Shown: positions 1 to 6,576 of the stretch, in pieces
How the letters are laid out: the number at the start of each line of letters is the position of its first letter
Position numbering within the stretch: the first letter of the stretch is position 1
Assembly (NCBI GenBank): GCA_024233345.1
Contig: JACKPT010000022.1
Location: 1 to 14,999, forward strand
DNA from: Verrucomicrobiota bacterium
GTDB taxonomy: Bacteria; Verrucomicrobiota; Kiritimatiellia; CAIVKH01
Direction: 5' to 3'
DNA: 14,999 nucleotides
Translations under genes and position numbers: made by a program
Notes under the pieces: model-generated
Told to the model about the DNA's origin: nothing
Seen by the model: the letters and a program-made list of their open reading frames with translations, nothing else
Databases searched by the model: none

Positions 1-49
1 AAGCGAGCGTGGGGGTGAGGCAGACGCCGCCGCCTCCCTTCGCGGCCCG

Positions 50-362
50 AGGGCGGTCCCGCGGTTCGCGGGACCTTAACAGGGGAACCCCCCAAGCCCG
101 GTTCCCCTCTGCCGGGGCACCGTGCCGAAATCGGCACCGTGTCCCGGCATTCACCCTTTCCCCCATAGCCGTCACGTCGGCTGCGGAGCACCCGCCGCGC
201 CGGCCCCTGCGCTCGCGGCAGGTCGCGTGCCAGCCGAGCTTGCACGCGGTCTGCGGGTCGCTCGCGAATGCGGTCCCCGCGTTCGCGGGTTCAAGGTTCC
301 CGCTTCGCTCCTCAAGGCCCGAAGGAAGTGGGGGCCTTGAAAAGCGAAGCGTATCTGATACG
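50..362. repeat. Array of GC-rich stem-loops in a non-coding stretch
   Basis: The first 371 bases hold no convincing gene. They contain successive inverted repeats. 55-63/67-75 is a 9-bp perfect stem with loop GTT. 81-89/100-108 is 9 bp perfect. 111-128/131-148 is an 18-bp stem with one wobble and one mismatch around a 2-nt loop. 263-273/277-287 is 11 bp with one wobble and loop TCC. 301-309 plus 312-320 pair with 332-340 plus 343-351, giving 9+9 bp with a 2-nt internal loop. A small stem lies at 350-354/358-362. The array could be a structured RNA, a protein-binding or transfer/replication region of the element, or terminators. No T-runs follow the stems, so simple Rho-independent termination is unlikely. 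Confidence 0.7.
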
Positions 363-371
363 GTGCCGGTC

Positions 372-716
372 ATGGAACCGAGCGAGATCGAACGATACAT
401 CGAACTGCGCAACCAACTCGCGGCGATCGAAGCCGAACTCGAAGATCTCAAACCCCGGATCGCCGAGCACGTCCACCAACTCGGCGACAAGCTGCGGTTC
501 GGCGACTACCAGTTTCGTGCGATGGTCAATCGAAGCTGGACCTACAGTTCCGAGGTCGAGGAGCTGCAAAAGCAGCTCACCGAAAAGCGGCGCGAGGAAG
601 TCGCCCAGGGCATCGCCCAGATCAAGAAGGAAACCCGTTTCGTCATGATGGCGTCGCTCAAACAGCCCCTCGAGCCGCCCCACGACAGCCAGACCGACGA
701 CGACATCCCGTACTGA
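372..716 (+). CDS. Small coiled-coil protein of the integrative element, function unknown
   Basis: This 114-residue protein has no name I can assign. Residues 4-36 (IERYIELRNQLAAIEAELEDLK region) and 60-86 are charged helices with heptad-like leucines, predicting coiled coil. Between them lies a short aromatic segment with R-S-W-T-Y-S at 54-59. The tail (97-114) is acidic and proline-containing. The W-x-Y-S followed by a K/E-rich helix recalls small uncharacterised proteins of phages and integrative elements, an impression from memory and not a search. The frame stays open back to position 9, but residues before the ATG at 372 are low-complexity Arg/Pro/Ala translation of the stem-loop array, so the start at 372 is preferred even though no good ribosome-binding site is visible. 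It converges on the XRE gene with an 18-bp gap. No signal peptide or membrane segment is seen. Confidence 0.7.
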   Translation: MEPSEIERYIELRNQLAAIEAELEDLKPRIAEHVHQLGDKLRFGDYQFRAMVNRSWTYSSEVEELQKQLTEKRREEVAQGIAQIKKETRFVMMASLKQPLEPPHDSQTDDDIPY

Positions 717-734
717 TCCGGTTCGGGGACGACG

Positions 735-1103
735 TTACTTCGTCGGCCCGCCCAGCACGTTGTCGAGCATCTCGCTGACAAATGTCTGCTTGGCCCGAGG
801 CAACTTCCGGACCGCCTCAATCTGTCGCTCCAGCTTCGACGGCGGGCCGGGCTTGCGGCGGTCGCTTGAGATGCCTAGAAGTTCATCGACCCGGACCTTC
901 AGGATGCGGCTCAGCGCCGTAATCTGCTCCGGGTACAGGGAGGCATGACGGCGTTCCCAATGGGCGATCGCCCGTTGGGAAACCCCCATCTTCTCGCCCA
1001 CCTCGGCCTGCGACAGCCCGGCTCGTTGCCGAGCCTCGGCCAGCCGCTTGCCGAACGCCGAGCGCGGCGTCGTTGATGGTCGTCCTCCTGGCATGGTGCT
1101 CAT
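735..1103 (-). CDS. XRE-family helix-turn-helix transcriptional regulator
   Basis: This is a 122-residue DNA-binding protein. Residues 17-78 form a typical Cro/CI-type HTH domain: F-G-K-R-L-A-E-A-R, then GLSQAEVGEKMGVSQRAIAHWE as recognition region, ending V-D-E-L-L-G. A charged linker and an amphipathic helix (about 88-118, KLERQIEAVRKLPRAK...) follow, probably for dimerisation. The start at 1103 is chosen because AAGGA lies 8 nt upstream; a second ATG at 1094 has no ribosome-binding site. It is transcribed divergently from the integrase, and its promoter region contains a dyad that overlaps both promoters. By analogy with phage and island repressors it probably represses itself and the integrase; that role is inferred. 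Confidence 0.9.
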   Translation of the reverse strand: MSTMPGGRPSTTPRSAFGKRLAEARQRAGLSQAEVGEKMGVSQRAIAHWERRHASLYPEQITALSRILKVRVDELLGISSDRRKPGPPSKLERQIEAVRKLPRAKQTFVSEMLDNVLGGPTK

Positions 1104-1140
1104 CTTATCAGTCCTTCTCCGAAGCAGCCCGAATCCACAC

Positions 1141-1169
1141 TTGCAAGATAGACAAGAGTGGTCTAACAT
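1141..1169 (+). promoter_or_regulatory. Candidate sigma70-type promoter for the integrase
   Basis: TTGCAA (1141-1146), a 17-bp spacer and TAACAT (1164-1169) match the -35/-10 consensus at 4 of 6 bases each. Initiation near 1176 would give a leader of about 205 nt before the integrase ATG. It overlaps the opposite-strand promoter for the XRE gene. Confidence 0.45.
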
Positions 1170-1174
1170 GGCAA
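1145..1174 (-). promoter_or_regulatory. Candidate promoter for the XRE regulator
   Basis: On the minus strand TTGCCA (1174-1169) is followed after 18 bp by TATCTT (1150-1145). It lies about 40 bp upstream of the XRE ATG and overlaps the plus-strand integrase promoter almost completely, so the two could hardly fire together. Confidence 0.45.
1150..1164. promoter_or_regulatory. Candidate operator dyad for the XRE repressor
   Basis: The 15-bp imperfect dyad AGAC-A-A...T-G-GTCT (outer AGAC/GTCT perfect, plus one inner A/T pair) lies in the spacers of both overlapping divergent promoters. Position and size fit an XRE/Cro-type operator. Binding is inferred. Confidence 0.35.
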
Positions 1175-1187
1175 CGAGATAAAGAAG

Positions 1188-1212
1188 CCCGTCTTCCGGC
1201 TTGACGGGTTTT
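1188..1212 (+). terminator. Terminator-like hairpin in the integrase leader
   Basis: CCCGTC (1188-1193) pairs perfectly with GACGGG (1203-1208) and is followed directly by TTTT (1209-1212). It would form just after the proposed integrase transcription start and could attenuate transcription. The stem is only 6 bp, so it is weak. Confidence 0.3.
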
Positions 1213-1380
1213 GAAATCGGAAACAAACGGCCGGCCGCCCTGCGATTGGACACCGTGAGCGACCGGCCTACAACTCAGGACCGAAGTCCCGTTGCGTTGG
1301 GCATTTTACCACGAGGCCGGTTCCGCGACAACGTGGCGGCCTCATCCGGCGGGCTCCGGTTCCCAGGAAGGAATCGGGCC

Positions 1381-2535
1381 ATGAAGCGACACGCCTTGTT
1401 CAAGGACAAACCCACCGGCGTCTACTTCGCGAAGATCCAGGAGGACGGCATTCGAAAGAAGTTCTGGTTCACCAGGAACCGCCGCAAGTCGCTCAGCGCC
1501 TTGCGCCAGATCGAAGACGACCTCGAAAGCGGCGAGAAATCCTTCCAGGCCCTCGCCAACCCGCGTATCGACCGCACCACGCGCGGCGACCTCCGAATCG
1601 CCGAACTGGTCGGACTCTACCTTGAATGGCTCGACGCCAACCGCGCCCCATCCACCCACGAGAACGCCCGCTATCTGCTGACTCCTTTCGTCAAGTTCTT
1701 CGGCGACTGCATGGTGTCGGACCTGAACACCATTACGTTGACCCGTTACTACGCTCATGTGAAGAAGCACCACGGTCGGGGTGAGAACGCCGGGAACCAT
1801 CACATGCGCCTGGTCAAGACCCTGTTCCGGTGGGGCGAAGAGAACGAAATCTGCACCTGTCCGGTGCGCCGCTTTCCAGCCATTCGCGAAGCTCCGGCCG
1901 AAACCAAGACGTTCAGCGATGCCGACCTCCTGCAACTCATGGGCCGCCTTCCCGGAGACTTCCGGGACGTCATCCTGTTCGGGCTGCTCACCGGGTTGCG
2001 TCCGCCCGAGTTGCGGAACCTGACTCCCAAGCACATCGTTCAAGTCGGCGACCGCTGGGCGGTTGTCCTCGAACGACACAAGACCAGCAAGTCCGTGGAA
2101 ATCGCTCAGCCACGCTGCGTGCCTCTTTCCGAGGTCGCGGTTGATATCTATCGACGGCAGATGGCCGCGCATCCTGAATCGTCCCATGTCTTCCTCAACG
2201 GTCACGGGAAGCCCTACAAGGCCGGAGGTCTTCGTCAGCGTCTCAAGCGTTGCTGCAAGCGCGCCGGGTTGGAACAGAAAACGCCGTATGCTCTTCGTCA
2301 TTACTTCGGGACGAAGCGGGCCGCGTCCGGCGACAATCAAACGCTGCTCGCACAACTGATGGGACACACCAAGCTTCACACCACCTCGCGCTACATCGCA
2401 GCGGTTCCCGACTACTACCAACGCGCGATGGACGACATGGGCGCCGCACTCACCGACCTGGCCAGGAAGGCCGCCGAAGACAAAACCGCGACGGAAGTGG
2501 GTCAAAAGTGGTCCGCGCTGAAAGTCGTGAAGTGA
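1381..2535 (+). CDS. Tyrosine recombinase (integrase) of the tRNA-Val element
   Basis: This 384-residue site-specific recombinase would integrate and excise the element at the neighbouring tRNA-Val gene. Residues 75-155 form the SAM-like core-binding domain (ELVGLYLEWLDANRAPSTHE...). The catalytic domain follows from about 175. Visible active-site residues are R207 (in TGLRPPEL), a Lys near 234-237 (ERHKTSK), R306 (YALRHYF), H329 (LMGH) and the nucleophile Y338 (TSRYIA). The usual first His of HxxR is Tyr303, a variant seen in other members. The start at 1381 has AGGAAGGA 8 nt upstream; the open frame before it (from 1201) is not protein-like. It ends 50 bp before the tRNA 3' end, the standard layout. 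Regulation is probably by the divergent XRE protein. Confidence 0.93.
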   Translation: MKRHALFKDKPTGVYFAKIQEDGIRKKFWFTRNRRKSLSALRQIEDDLESGEKSFQALANPRIDRTTRGDLRIAELVGLYLEWLDANRAPSTHENARYLLTPFVKFFGDCMVSDLNTITLTRYYAHVKKHHGRGENAGNHHMRLVKTLFRWGEENEICTCPVRRFPAIREAPAETKTFSDADLLQLMGRLPGDFRDVILFGLLTGLRPPELRNLTPKHIVQVGDRWAVVLERHKTSKSVEIAQPRCVPLSEVAVDIYRRQMAAHPESSHVFLNGHGKPYKAGGLRQRLKRCCKRAGLEQKTPYALRHYFGTKRAASGDNQTLLAQLMGHTKLHTTSRYIAAVPDYYQRAMDDMGAALTDLARKAAEDKTATEVGQKWSALKVVK

Positions 2536-2579
2536 GGCGCTGAACGCGGCGTCCGGCTAATTCATACGTATTCAGCGGC
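2536..2579. repeat. Inverted repeat between integrase and tRNA
   Basis: CGCTGAA (2538-2544) pairs perfectly with TTCAGCG (2571-2577), and the arms extend to about 8 of 9. It surrounds a TACGTA core at 2566-2571. Lying between the integrase stop and the tRNA attachment region, it may be a recombinase or accessory-factor arm site; a stem without a T-run is a poor terminator. Confidence 0.4.
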
Positions 2580-2585
2580 TTAAAC

Positions 2586-2662
<77 letters not shown>

Positions 2663-2690
2663 GTAGATGCTTTCGCATTGAGGAATGGGG

Positions 2691-2720
2691 AAAGTAGGGT
2701 TCTTGGGGGGGCTGTGTCAA
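2691..2720 (-). promoter_or_regulatory. Promoter of tRNA-Val
   Basis: On the minus strand a perfect TTGACA (2720-2715) is followed after 18 bp by TACTTT (2696-2691). Initiation near 2684 would precede the tRNA 5' end by about 20 nt, a normal distance for a tRNA gene. Confidence 0.65.
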
Positions 2721-2816
2721 GTCTGAGGGTGAATTTGGTGTCTGGGTCTTTTCCCATCGACGGGCTTTGACCGCCGGTTTATCGTCGCGCTGAGTGGTTG
2801 ATGGGGGCAGATTGGC

Positions 2817-3683
2817 ATGGTGGGCAGGCGAAGAGATTGTTTCAGAATGCTGGAGGCGGCGGCGATCACGGATATCGGGATTTGCCGGGTCAAGAATCAG
2901 GATGCCTATGTGGTCATGCCGGGGGCGGGTGTTTATTGTGTCGCGGACGGGATCGGGGGGGGGTGGAAAGGGGAGCGGGCCAGTGCGACGGCAGTGCAGG
3001 CCCTGATGGAGGCCTTCGTGGACGAGCAGCGGGCTCCACATGATTTTACCGAGCGCATTCATCACGTTGAGGAGGCTTTCCGGGAGGCCAGCCGGGCGAT
3101 CAGGGCCTACACCCGGGAGGACGGTCAGCGGGCCAGTGGAACCACCGCGGTGGCGATGGTGTTTAACCCTGCCTCTCCCCGGCAGGCCTGTATTCTGCAT
3201 GCTGGTGACAGCCGGGCTTACCGGTTCCGTGGGCAAACCCTCACCACCCTGACCCGCGACCACACCATGCTGGCCGATGCGGGGTTTGACGATGAGGAGA
3301 CGTTTCACATGCCTTTGCGCAATGTCGTGACCCGCGCGGTGGGGATCGCCGACAACCTTACCCTGGATGAGACTGAGATTGATGTGGAGGATGGGGATGT
3401 CTATCTGCTCTGCTCGGATGGGTTGAGTTCAATGCTGACCCACATGGATATCGAGCAAACGCTGCGGGACGCCCGGGGCCGGGATTTGGAGACGACGGTC
3501 AGCGCTTTGGTAGAGAAGGCGCTGTGGGCGGGGGGGCTCGATAACATTACCATCATCCTGATCCGGGTGGATCATGCCTGTGGTATCGTGGCCAGAATCC
3601 GTCGTTGGTGGCGCACCCGGCACCACCGCCGCATGGCTGAGGGGTGGGTCCAGGTCAGTGATGATGCCGATGCTGTCGCTTGA
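2817..3683 (+). CDS. PP2C-family serine/threonine protein phosphatase
   Basis: This 288-residue soluble phosphatase resembles bacterial PrpC/Stp enzymes, which use two metal ions to remove phosphate from Ser/Thr and usually oppose a Hanks-type kinase. Motifs occur in order: T-D-I-G-x-x-R-x-x-N-Q-D (18-29), V-A-D-G-I-G-G-G (42-49, metal ligands D44/G45), S-G-T-T-A (107-111), H-A-G-D-S-R-A-Y (128-135), R-D-H-T (147-150), V-V-T-R-A-V-G (170-176), C-S-D-G-L (199-203, D201) and G-L-D-N-I-T (240-245, D242). Asn-Gln-Asp replaces the commoner Asn-Glu-Asp. The start is uncertain: 2817 follows a GGGGGC stretch, while the ATG at 2847 begins right at the domain. No kinase gene is adjacent. The last 29 bp overlap the 3' end of the convergent radical SAM gene, and the tail after 250 is basic and unconserved. 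Confidence 0.92.
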   Translation: MVGRRRDCFRMLEAAAITDIGICRVKNQDAYVVMPGAGVYCVADGIGGGWKGERASATAVQALMEAFVDEQRAPHDFTERIHHVEEAFREASRAIRAYTREDGQRASGTTAVAMVFNPASPRQACILHAGDSRAYRFRGQTLTTLTRDHTMLADAGFDDEETFHMPLRNVVTRAVGIADNLTLDETEIDVEDGDVYLLCSDGLSSMLTHMDIEQTLRDARGRDLETTVSALVEKALWAGGLDNITIILIRVDHACGIVARIRRWWRTRHHRRMAEGWVQVSDDADAVA

Positions 3684-5181
3684 GCCGCCGGTTCCCGCTT
3701 GCTTCGGGTCGGCGCCGTTGATAGTTGGCGACATGGGGCCGCAACGCGGGGGGAAGGTCCGGGTGCCCGGCCTGCCCATAGTCGGCATAAAGAGCTTCCG
3801 CCACATCGGATGGGGTTTGCCCCGCCGCTTCGGTCAACCAGGTAAAGAGTTCCGTGGCGAGGCGATCAAGCGGGATGGCGTGCGTGCGGTTCAGCCGTTG
3901 GTATAACCATCTGGTCCAGGCGCGAAAGGCTTCAAAGGCCGACGGGCGGGCGGCCAACAATCGCGACGAGGTGCGGATGAAGTTCCCGCTATTCACGACC
4001 AGATCCCAATAACGGGCAAACCGGGTCATTTCGGCAATCACCTCCTGATTCATCTGCTGGTTGCGGCGGATCTCGTAGGGCGGTCGGTGATTGAATTCCA
4101 TACACCAGGGTTTGATGTGTTGGGTCAATGGGGTTCCCCGCAGATGCTTCAACAGGTTGATCTGAATTTCATGGGGCCTGATATCGACGAGGCGATCAAG
4201 ACCTTGGGCAAACGATTCAAGGGTCTCGCCCGGCAACCCCACAATGAGGTCGACATGGAGGTGGGCTCCGGTTTCTGAGAGCAGCCAGCGAAGGTTGTTT
4301 TCGGTCCGGTCATAGTCCTGGATCCGGTGGATGCGGCGGGCGACTTCGGGGTTCCAGGTCTGCACACCCACCTCGAGCTGAAGGCTGCCGTCAGGGAATT
4401 GCTGCAGCAAATTTTTCAGCCCGTCGGGAAGCCGGTCCGGGACCATTTCGGTATGGACAAACAACCCTGGGGTCGGATGGTTGAGAAAAAAGTCCAGCAG
4501 GGTGGTGGTGTAGTCGAGGTTCAGGTTGAAGGTGCGGTCCACAAACTTAAACTCCCGAACCCCGCGCTGGATCAGCCGGTCGAGTTCCGGCCGCAGCCGG
4601 TCGAGCGGAAAGCGGTTGAGGTGTTTGTCTTTGGCGGAAAGGCAGAAATCACAGGTAAAGGGGCACCCCCGGGAGGCTTCCACATAGACGACACGGTTTG
4701 CGATATCGCGATCAGAATAGAGGTCATAGGGCAGAGCAAGTTCTGCAGGATCTGGAGGTTCTGCGAATTGAATTTTTTCGGTCGGCGGCAATCCGTTCAG
4801 CACGTTCCGACATAGTTCGGCAAACCGTAAATCCGCTTCGCCACACAAGACGACATCCGCGACAAGGACCAGTGGATCATCCTCCTGAGGAGCGGTCAGT
4901 TCAGGTCCACCGAGAATGATGCATACCTCGGGAAGGGCCGCTCGAAGTTTGGGGAGAAGGTTTTCCAGAATTTCCCGGTTCCAGATGTAGACCCCGAAGG
5001 CGGCGATCCGTGGCCGGTGGCTGGCGATGTCCTGCAGGACCTGCTCCGGATCGGACTTGAGATCCCGTTCGATGAACAGCGCATCCTCCCGCAGTTCGCC
5101 CAGATTGGCCATCAGGTACAATGACCCGAATGAGACGTGGCTGTATCGGGCATTGATGGCGGTGAGAACGATGGAGGGCAT
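3655..5181 (-). CDS. B12-binding-domain radical SAM protein
   Basis: A 508-residue protein. Residues 1-130 look like a cobalamin-binding Rossmann fold, with S-I-V-L-T-A-I-N-A-R-Y at the N-terminus and I-L-G-G-P-E near 89-94. The radical SAM core has the C-x3-C-x2-C cluster motif at C173, C177 and C180 (RGCPFTCDFC), which would bind a [4Fe-4S] cluster and SAM. The glycine-rich L-I-V-G-L-P-G-E-T segment and the C-terminal part resemble the DUF4080-type subgroup; substrate unknown. I chose the ATG at 5181 because the sequence before it (to a TTG at 5289) is translated repeat, although no ribosome-binding site is evident. The C-terminus is His/Arg rich (R-L-K-R-Q-H-R-H-H-H) and is encoded in the overlap with the PP2C gene. 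It lies downstream of the TPR and VanZ-like genes. Confidence 0.88.
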   Translation of the reverse strand: MPSIVLTAINARYSHVSFGSLYLMANLGELREDALFIERDLKSDPEQVLQDIASHRPRIAAFGVYIWNREILENLLPKLRAALPEVCIILGGPELTAPQEDDPLVLVADVVLCGEADLRFAELCRNVLNGLPPTEKIQFAEPPDPAELALPYDLYSDRDIANRVVYVEASRGCPFTCDFCLSAKDKHLNRFPLDRLRPELDRLIQRGVREFKFVDRTFNLNLDYTTTLLDFFLNHPTPGLFVHTEMVPDRLPDGLKNLLQQFPDGSLQLEVGVQTWNPEVARRIHRIQDYDRTENNLRWLLSETGAHLHVDLIVGLPGETLESFAQGLDRLVDIRPHEIQINLLKHLRGTPLTQHIKPWCMEFNHRPPYEIRRNQQMNQEVIAEMTRFARYWDLVVNSGNFIRTSSRLLAARPSAFEAFRAWTRWLYQRLNRTHAIPLDRLATELFTWLTEAAGQTPSDVAEALYADYGQAGHPDLPPALRPHVANYQRRRPEASGNRRLKRQHRHHH

Positions 5182-5185
5182 GAAA

Positions 5186-5345
5186 GGTTTCTGGTGTCGG
5201 GTTTCAGGGGAACAGGGTAGGCGCGTTAAGCGCTCATCGTGAATGACTGACTCATGCGGGGTGATCGTGCGGAATCTGCTGAGGATCAATGAGCCTGAAA
5301 CCTGACGCCTGCCTGCCCGGCCAGGGACACCAGAAACCCGTTACT
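5186..5345. repeat. Degenerate 7-bp-period intergenic repeat with a 13-bp inverted repeat
   Basis: Runs such as GGTTTCT-GGTGTCG-GGTTTCA (5186-5206) and CCTGAAA-CCTGACG-CCTG (5294-5311) repeat with a 7-bp period around the theme CCTGAAA/TTTCAGG. GGTTTCTGGTGTC (5186-5198) is exactly inverted as GACACCAGAAACC (5326-5338). A related tract is at 11467-11526. It fills the spacer between the TPR and radical SAM genes and runs into the first codons of the latter. Confidence 0.65.
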
Positions 5346-5363
5346 TCGGACACCTCCTGTTGT

Positions 5364-6467
5364 TTACTCATCAAGGTCGGCTTGGCTTCCCTGGCGGTCC
5401 GGGGCCAGCATTTGTTCCCGGGCTCTTTGCGCAAGGGAGGATTCGAGCGCCCGGCCGGTATCGGTGCGCCGGGCCTCCTTGAACAGTGGGCTCTGGAGAA
5501 CCTGGTAGATTGTGGCGGGGTCGGTGTGGGATTCGGCCTGTTGAAGAAACACAAGGGCTTTTTCCGGATCTCCCGTCCGCGCGGTCATCATCGCCACATC
5601 CAGATAGGGGACGTGCCAGTCCGGCTTGAGTTGAATGGCGGCCTCCAGTAGAGCGATCGCGTTGGTTGGGTGGTCCAGATTCCACTCGATCCTGGCCATT
5701 TCCCGCAGCGGGCGGGGATCCTCGGGAGCGAGCTTCCGGTAGGTGCTGAAATACTCAAAGGCTTCCGGCTCCCGGTTGAGGTATAAATTGGCAACCCCGG
5801 CATTAAACGCGGCCTGGCTGAAGGAGGGATAGGCCTCCAGAATTTGTTTGAAACGGGCAAGGGCTTCCTCCGGGTGCTGGGTTTGCAGGTGGGCGGTCCC
5901 GAGGTTGTTCAACAGTTCCGGTGTGACCACACCTGCGGCCAGAGCAAGGTTCAGCTTGTCGATGGCTTCGGAATAATTCTCGGTCAGCAGGTATAATCGG
6001 CCTGCCGCTGCAAGGGTCTCGGCATTATTGGGATCGATCAGGAGTGCCTCCTGATACCGTTCCAATGCCCGCGGATAGTCACCATCTGCTTCAAACATTT
6101 CTGCACGTCGGATGAGAAAGGCCAGCTTGTTGGTGACATCGGAGGCGATCACCGTAAGCGGAGACGGATCGAGGTCCGCGGTTGGGGGAGGGGCGGGCGA
6201 AATCCGGGTGAGGATGGGCTCCGGCTTGGCCAGGGGAGGCTTGGGATTCATCCGTTGGTCCGTTCGTGACCAGTAAAATTTCAGGGCTTGAATGCTGACC
6301 TGGGTGGCGCCTGCCATCAGAAGAATGAAGACAAAGGCGCGCAGAAGAATCTTCTTCCACACCATGACCGGTTTCACATCCGGATTGTGCCGCGGCCTGG
6401 GCGGAGCGGTGGGACGCCCGCTCCGGGTGGGGTATCGGCTGGTTCGATTGGGATTTTGATACACCAT
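5364..6467 (-). CDS. Membrane-anchored tetratricopeptide-repeat protein
   Basis: A 367-residue protein. The N-terminus is basic and proline-rich (1-38), followed by one hydrophobic segment (about 41-57, L-L-R-A-F-V-F-I-L-L-M-A-G-A) that should anchor it in the inner membrane with the bulk in the periplasm. A proline-rich linker (74-104) leads to about six TPR units from 116 to about 310, with characteristic motifs such as A-L-E-R-Y-Q-E-A-L-x-x-D-P-N (134-147), E-A-I-D-K-L-N-L-A-L (167-176) and E-A-L-A-R-F-K-Q-I-L (201-210). TPRs are protein-binding scaffolds, so a role as an assembly partner is likely; the partner is unknown. The ATG at 6467 lacks a clear Shine-Dalgarno sequence. The VanZ-like gene lies 109 bp upstream on the same strand. 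Confidence 0.85.
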   Translation of the reverse strand: MVYQNPNRTSRYPTRSGRPTAPPRPRHNPDVKPVMVWKKILLRAFVFILLMAGATQVSIQALKFYWSRTDQRMNPKPPLAKPEPILTRISPAPPPTADLDPSPLTVIASDVTNKLAFLIRRAEMFEADGDYPRALERYQEALLIDPNNAETLAAAGRLYLLTENYSEAIDKLNLALAAGVVTPELLNNLGTAHLQTQHPEEALARFKQILEAYPSFSQAAFNAGVANLYLNREPEAFEYFSTYRKLAPEDPRPLREMARIEWNLDHPTNAIALLEAAIQLKPDWHVPYLDVAMMTARTGDPEKALVFLQQAESHTDPATIYQVLQSPLFKEARRTDTGRALESSLAQRAREQMLAPDRQGSQADLDE

Positions 6468-6576
6468 TGGGATGATCGATACGGGGTGGCCAATCCGCTA
6501 TGTAGGAATCAGCCGGTTTCAGTTTCCTCAGAACGAACAGTACAGGAGTCGGCGGGATTTGGATAGGTGTAAAAGG

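Noticed and set aside
50..362. CRISPR array
   Set aside because: The stem-loops do not share a repeat unit and are not regularly spaced; no cas genes are present.
9..371. Open frame extending the coiled-coil gene upstream to about 235 residues
   Set aside because: The translation is Arg/Pro/Ala low-complexity and coincides with the stem-loop array; it has no protein-like pattern.
372..1103. Toxin-antitoxin pair made of the coiled-coil gene and the XRE gene
   Set aside because: The genes are convergent, not an operon, and the coiled-coil protein has no toxin-like features.
1201..1380. N-terminal extension of the integrase
   Set aside because: The ATG at 1381 has a good ribosome-binding site and starts a typical integrase N-terminus; the 60 residues before it are not family-like.
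1342..2505. Long antisense frame opposite the integrase
   Set aside because: Shadow of a high-GC gene with intact catalytic motifs on the plus strand; no domain pattern or ribosome-binding site.
5186..5345. Insertion-sequence remnant flanked by 13-bp inverted repeats
   Set aside because: No transposase fragment lies between the arms, and the arms are part of a 7-bp-period repeat seen again at 11467-11526.
5252..5371. 39-codon frame overlapping the stop of the TPR gene (minus strand, ATGAGTAA overlap)
   Set aside because: Most of it translates the heptameric repeat (Gly-Phe-Trp-rich), and it lacks a Shine-Dalgarno sequence.
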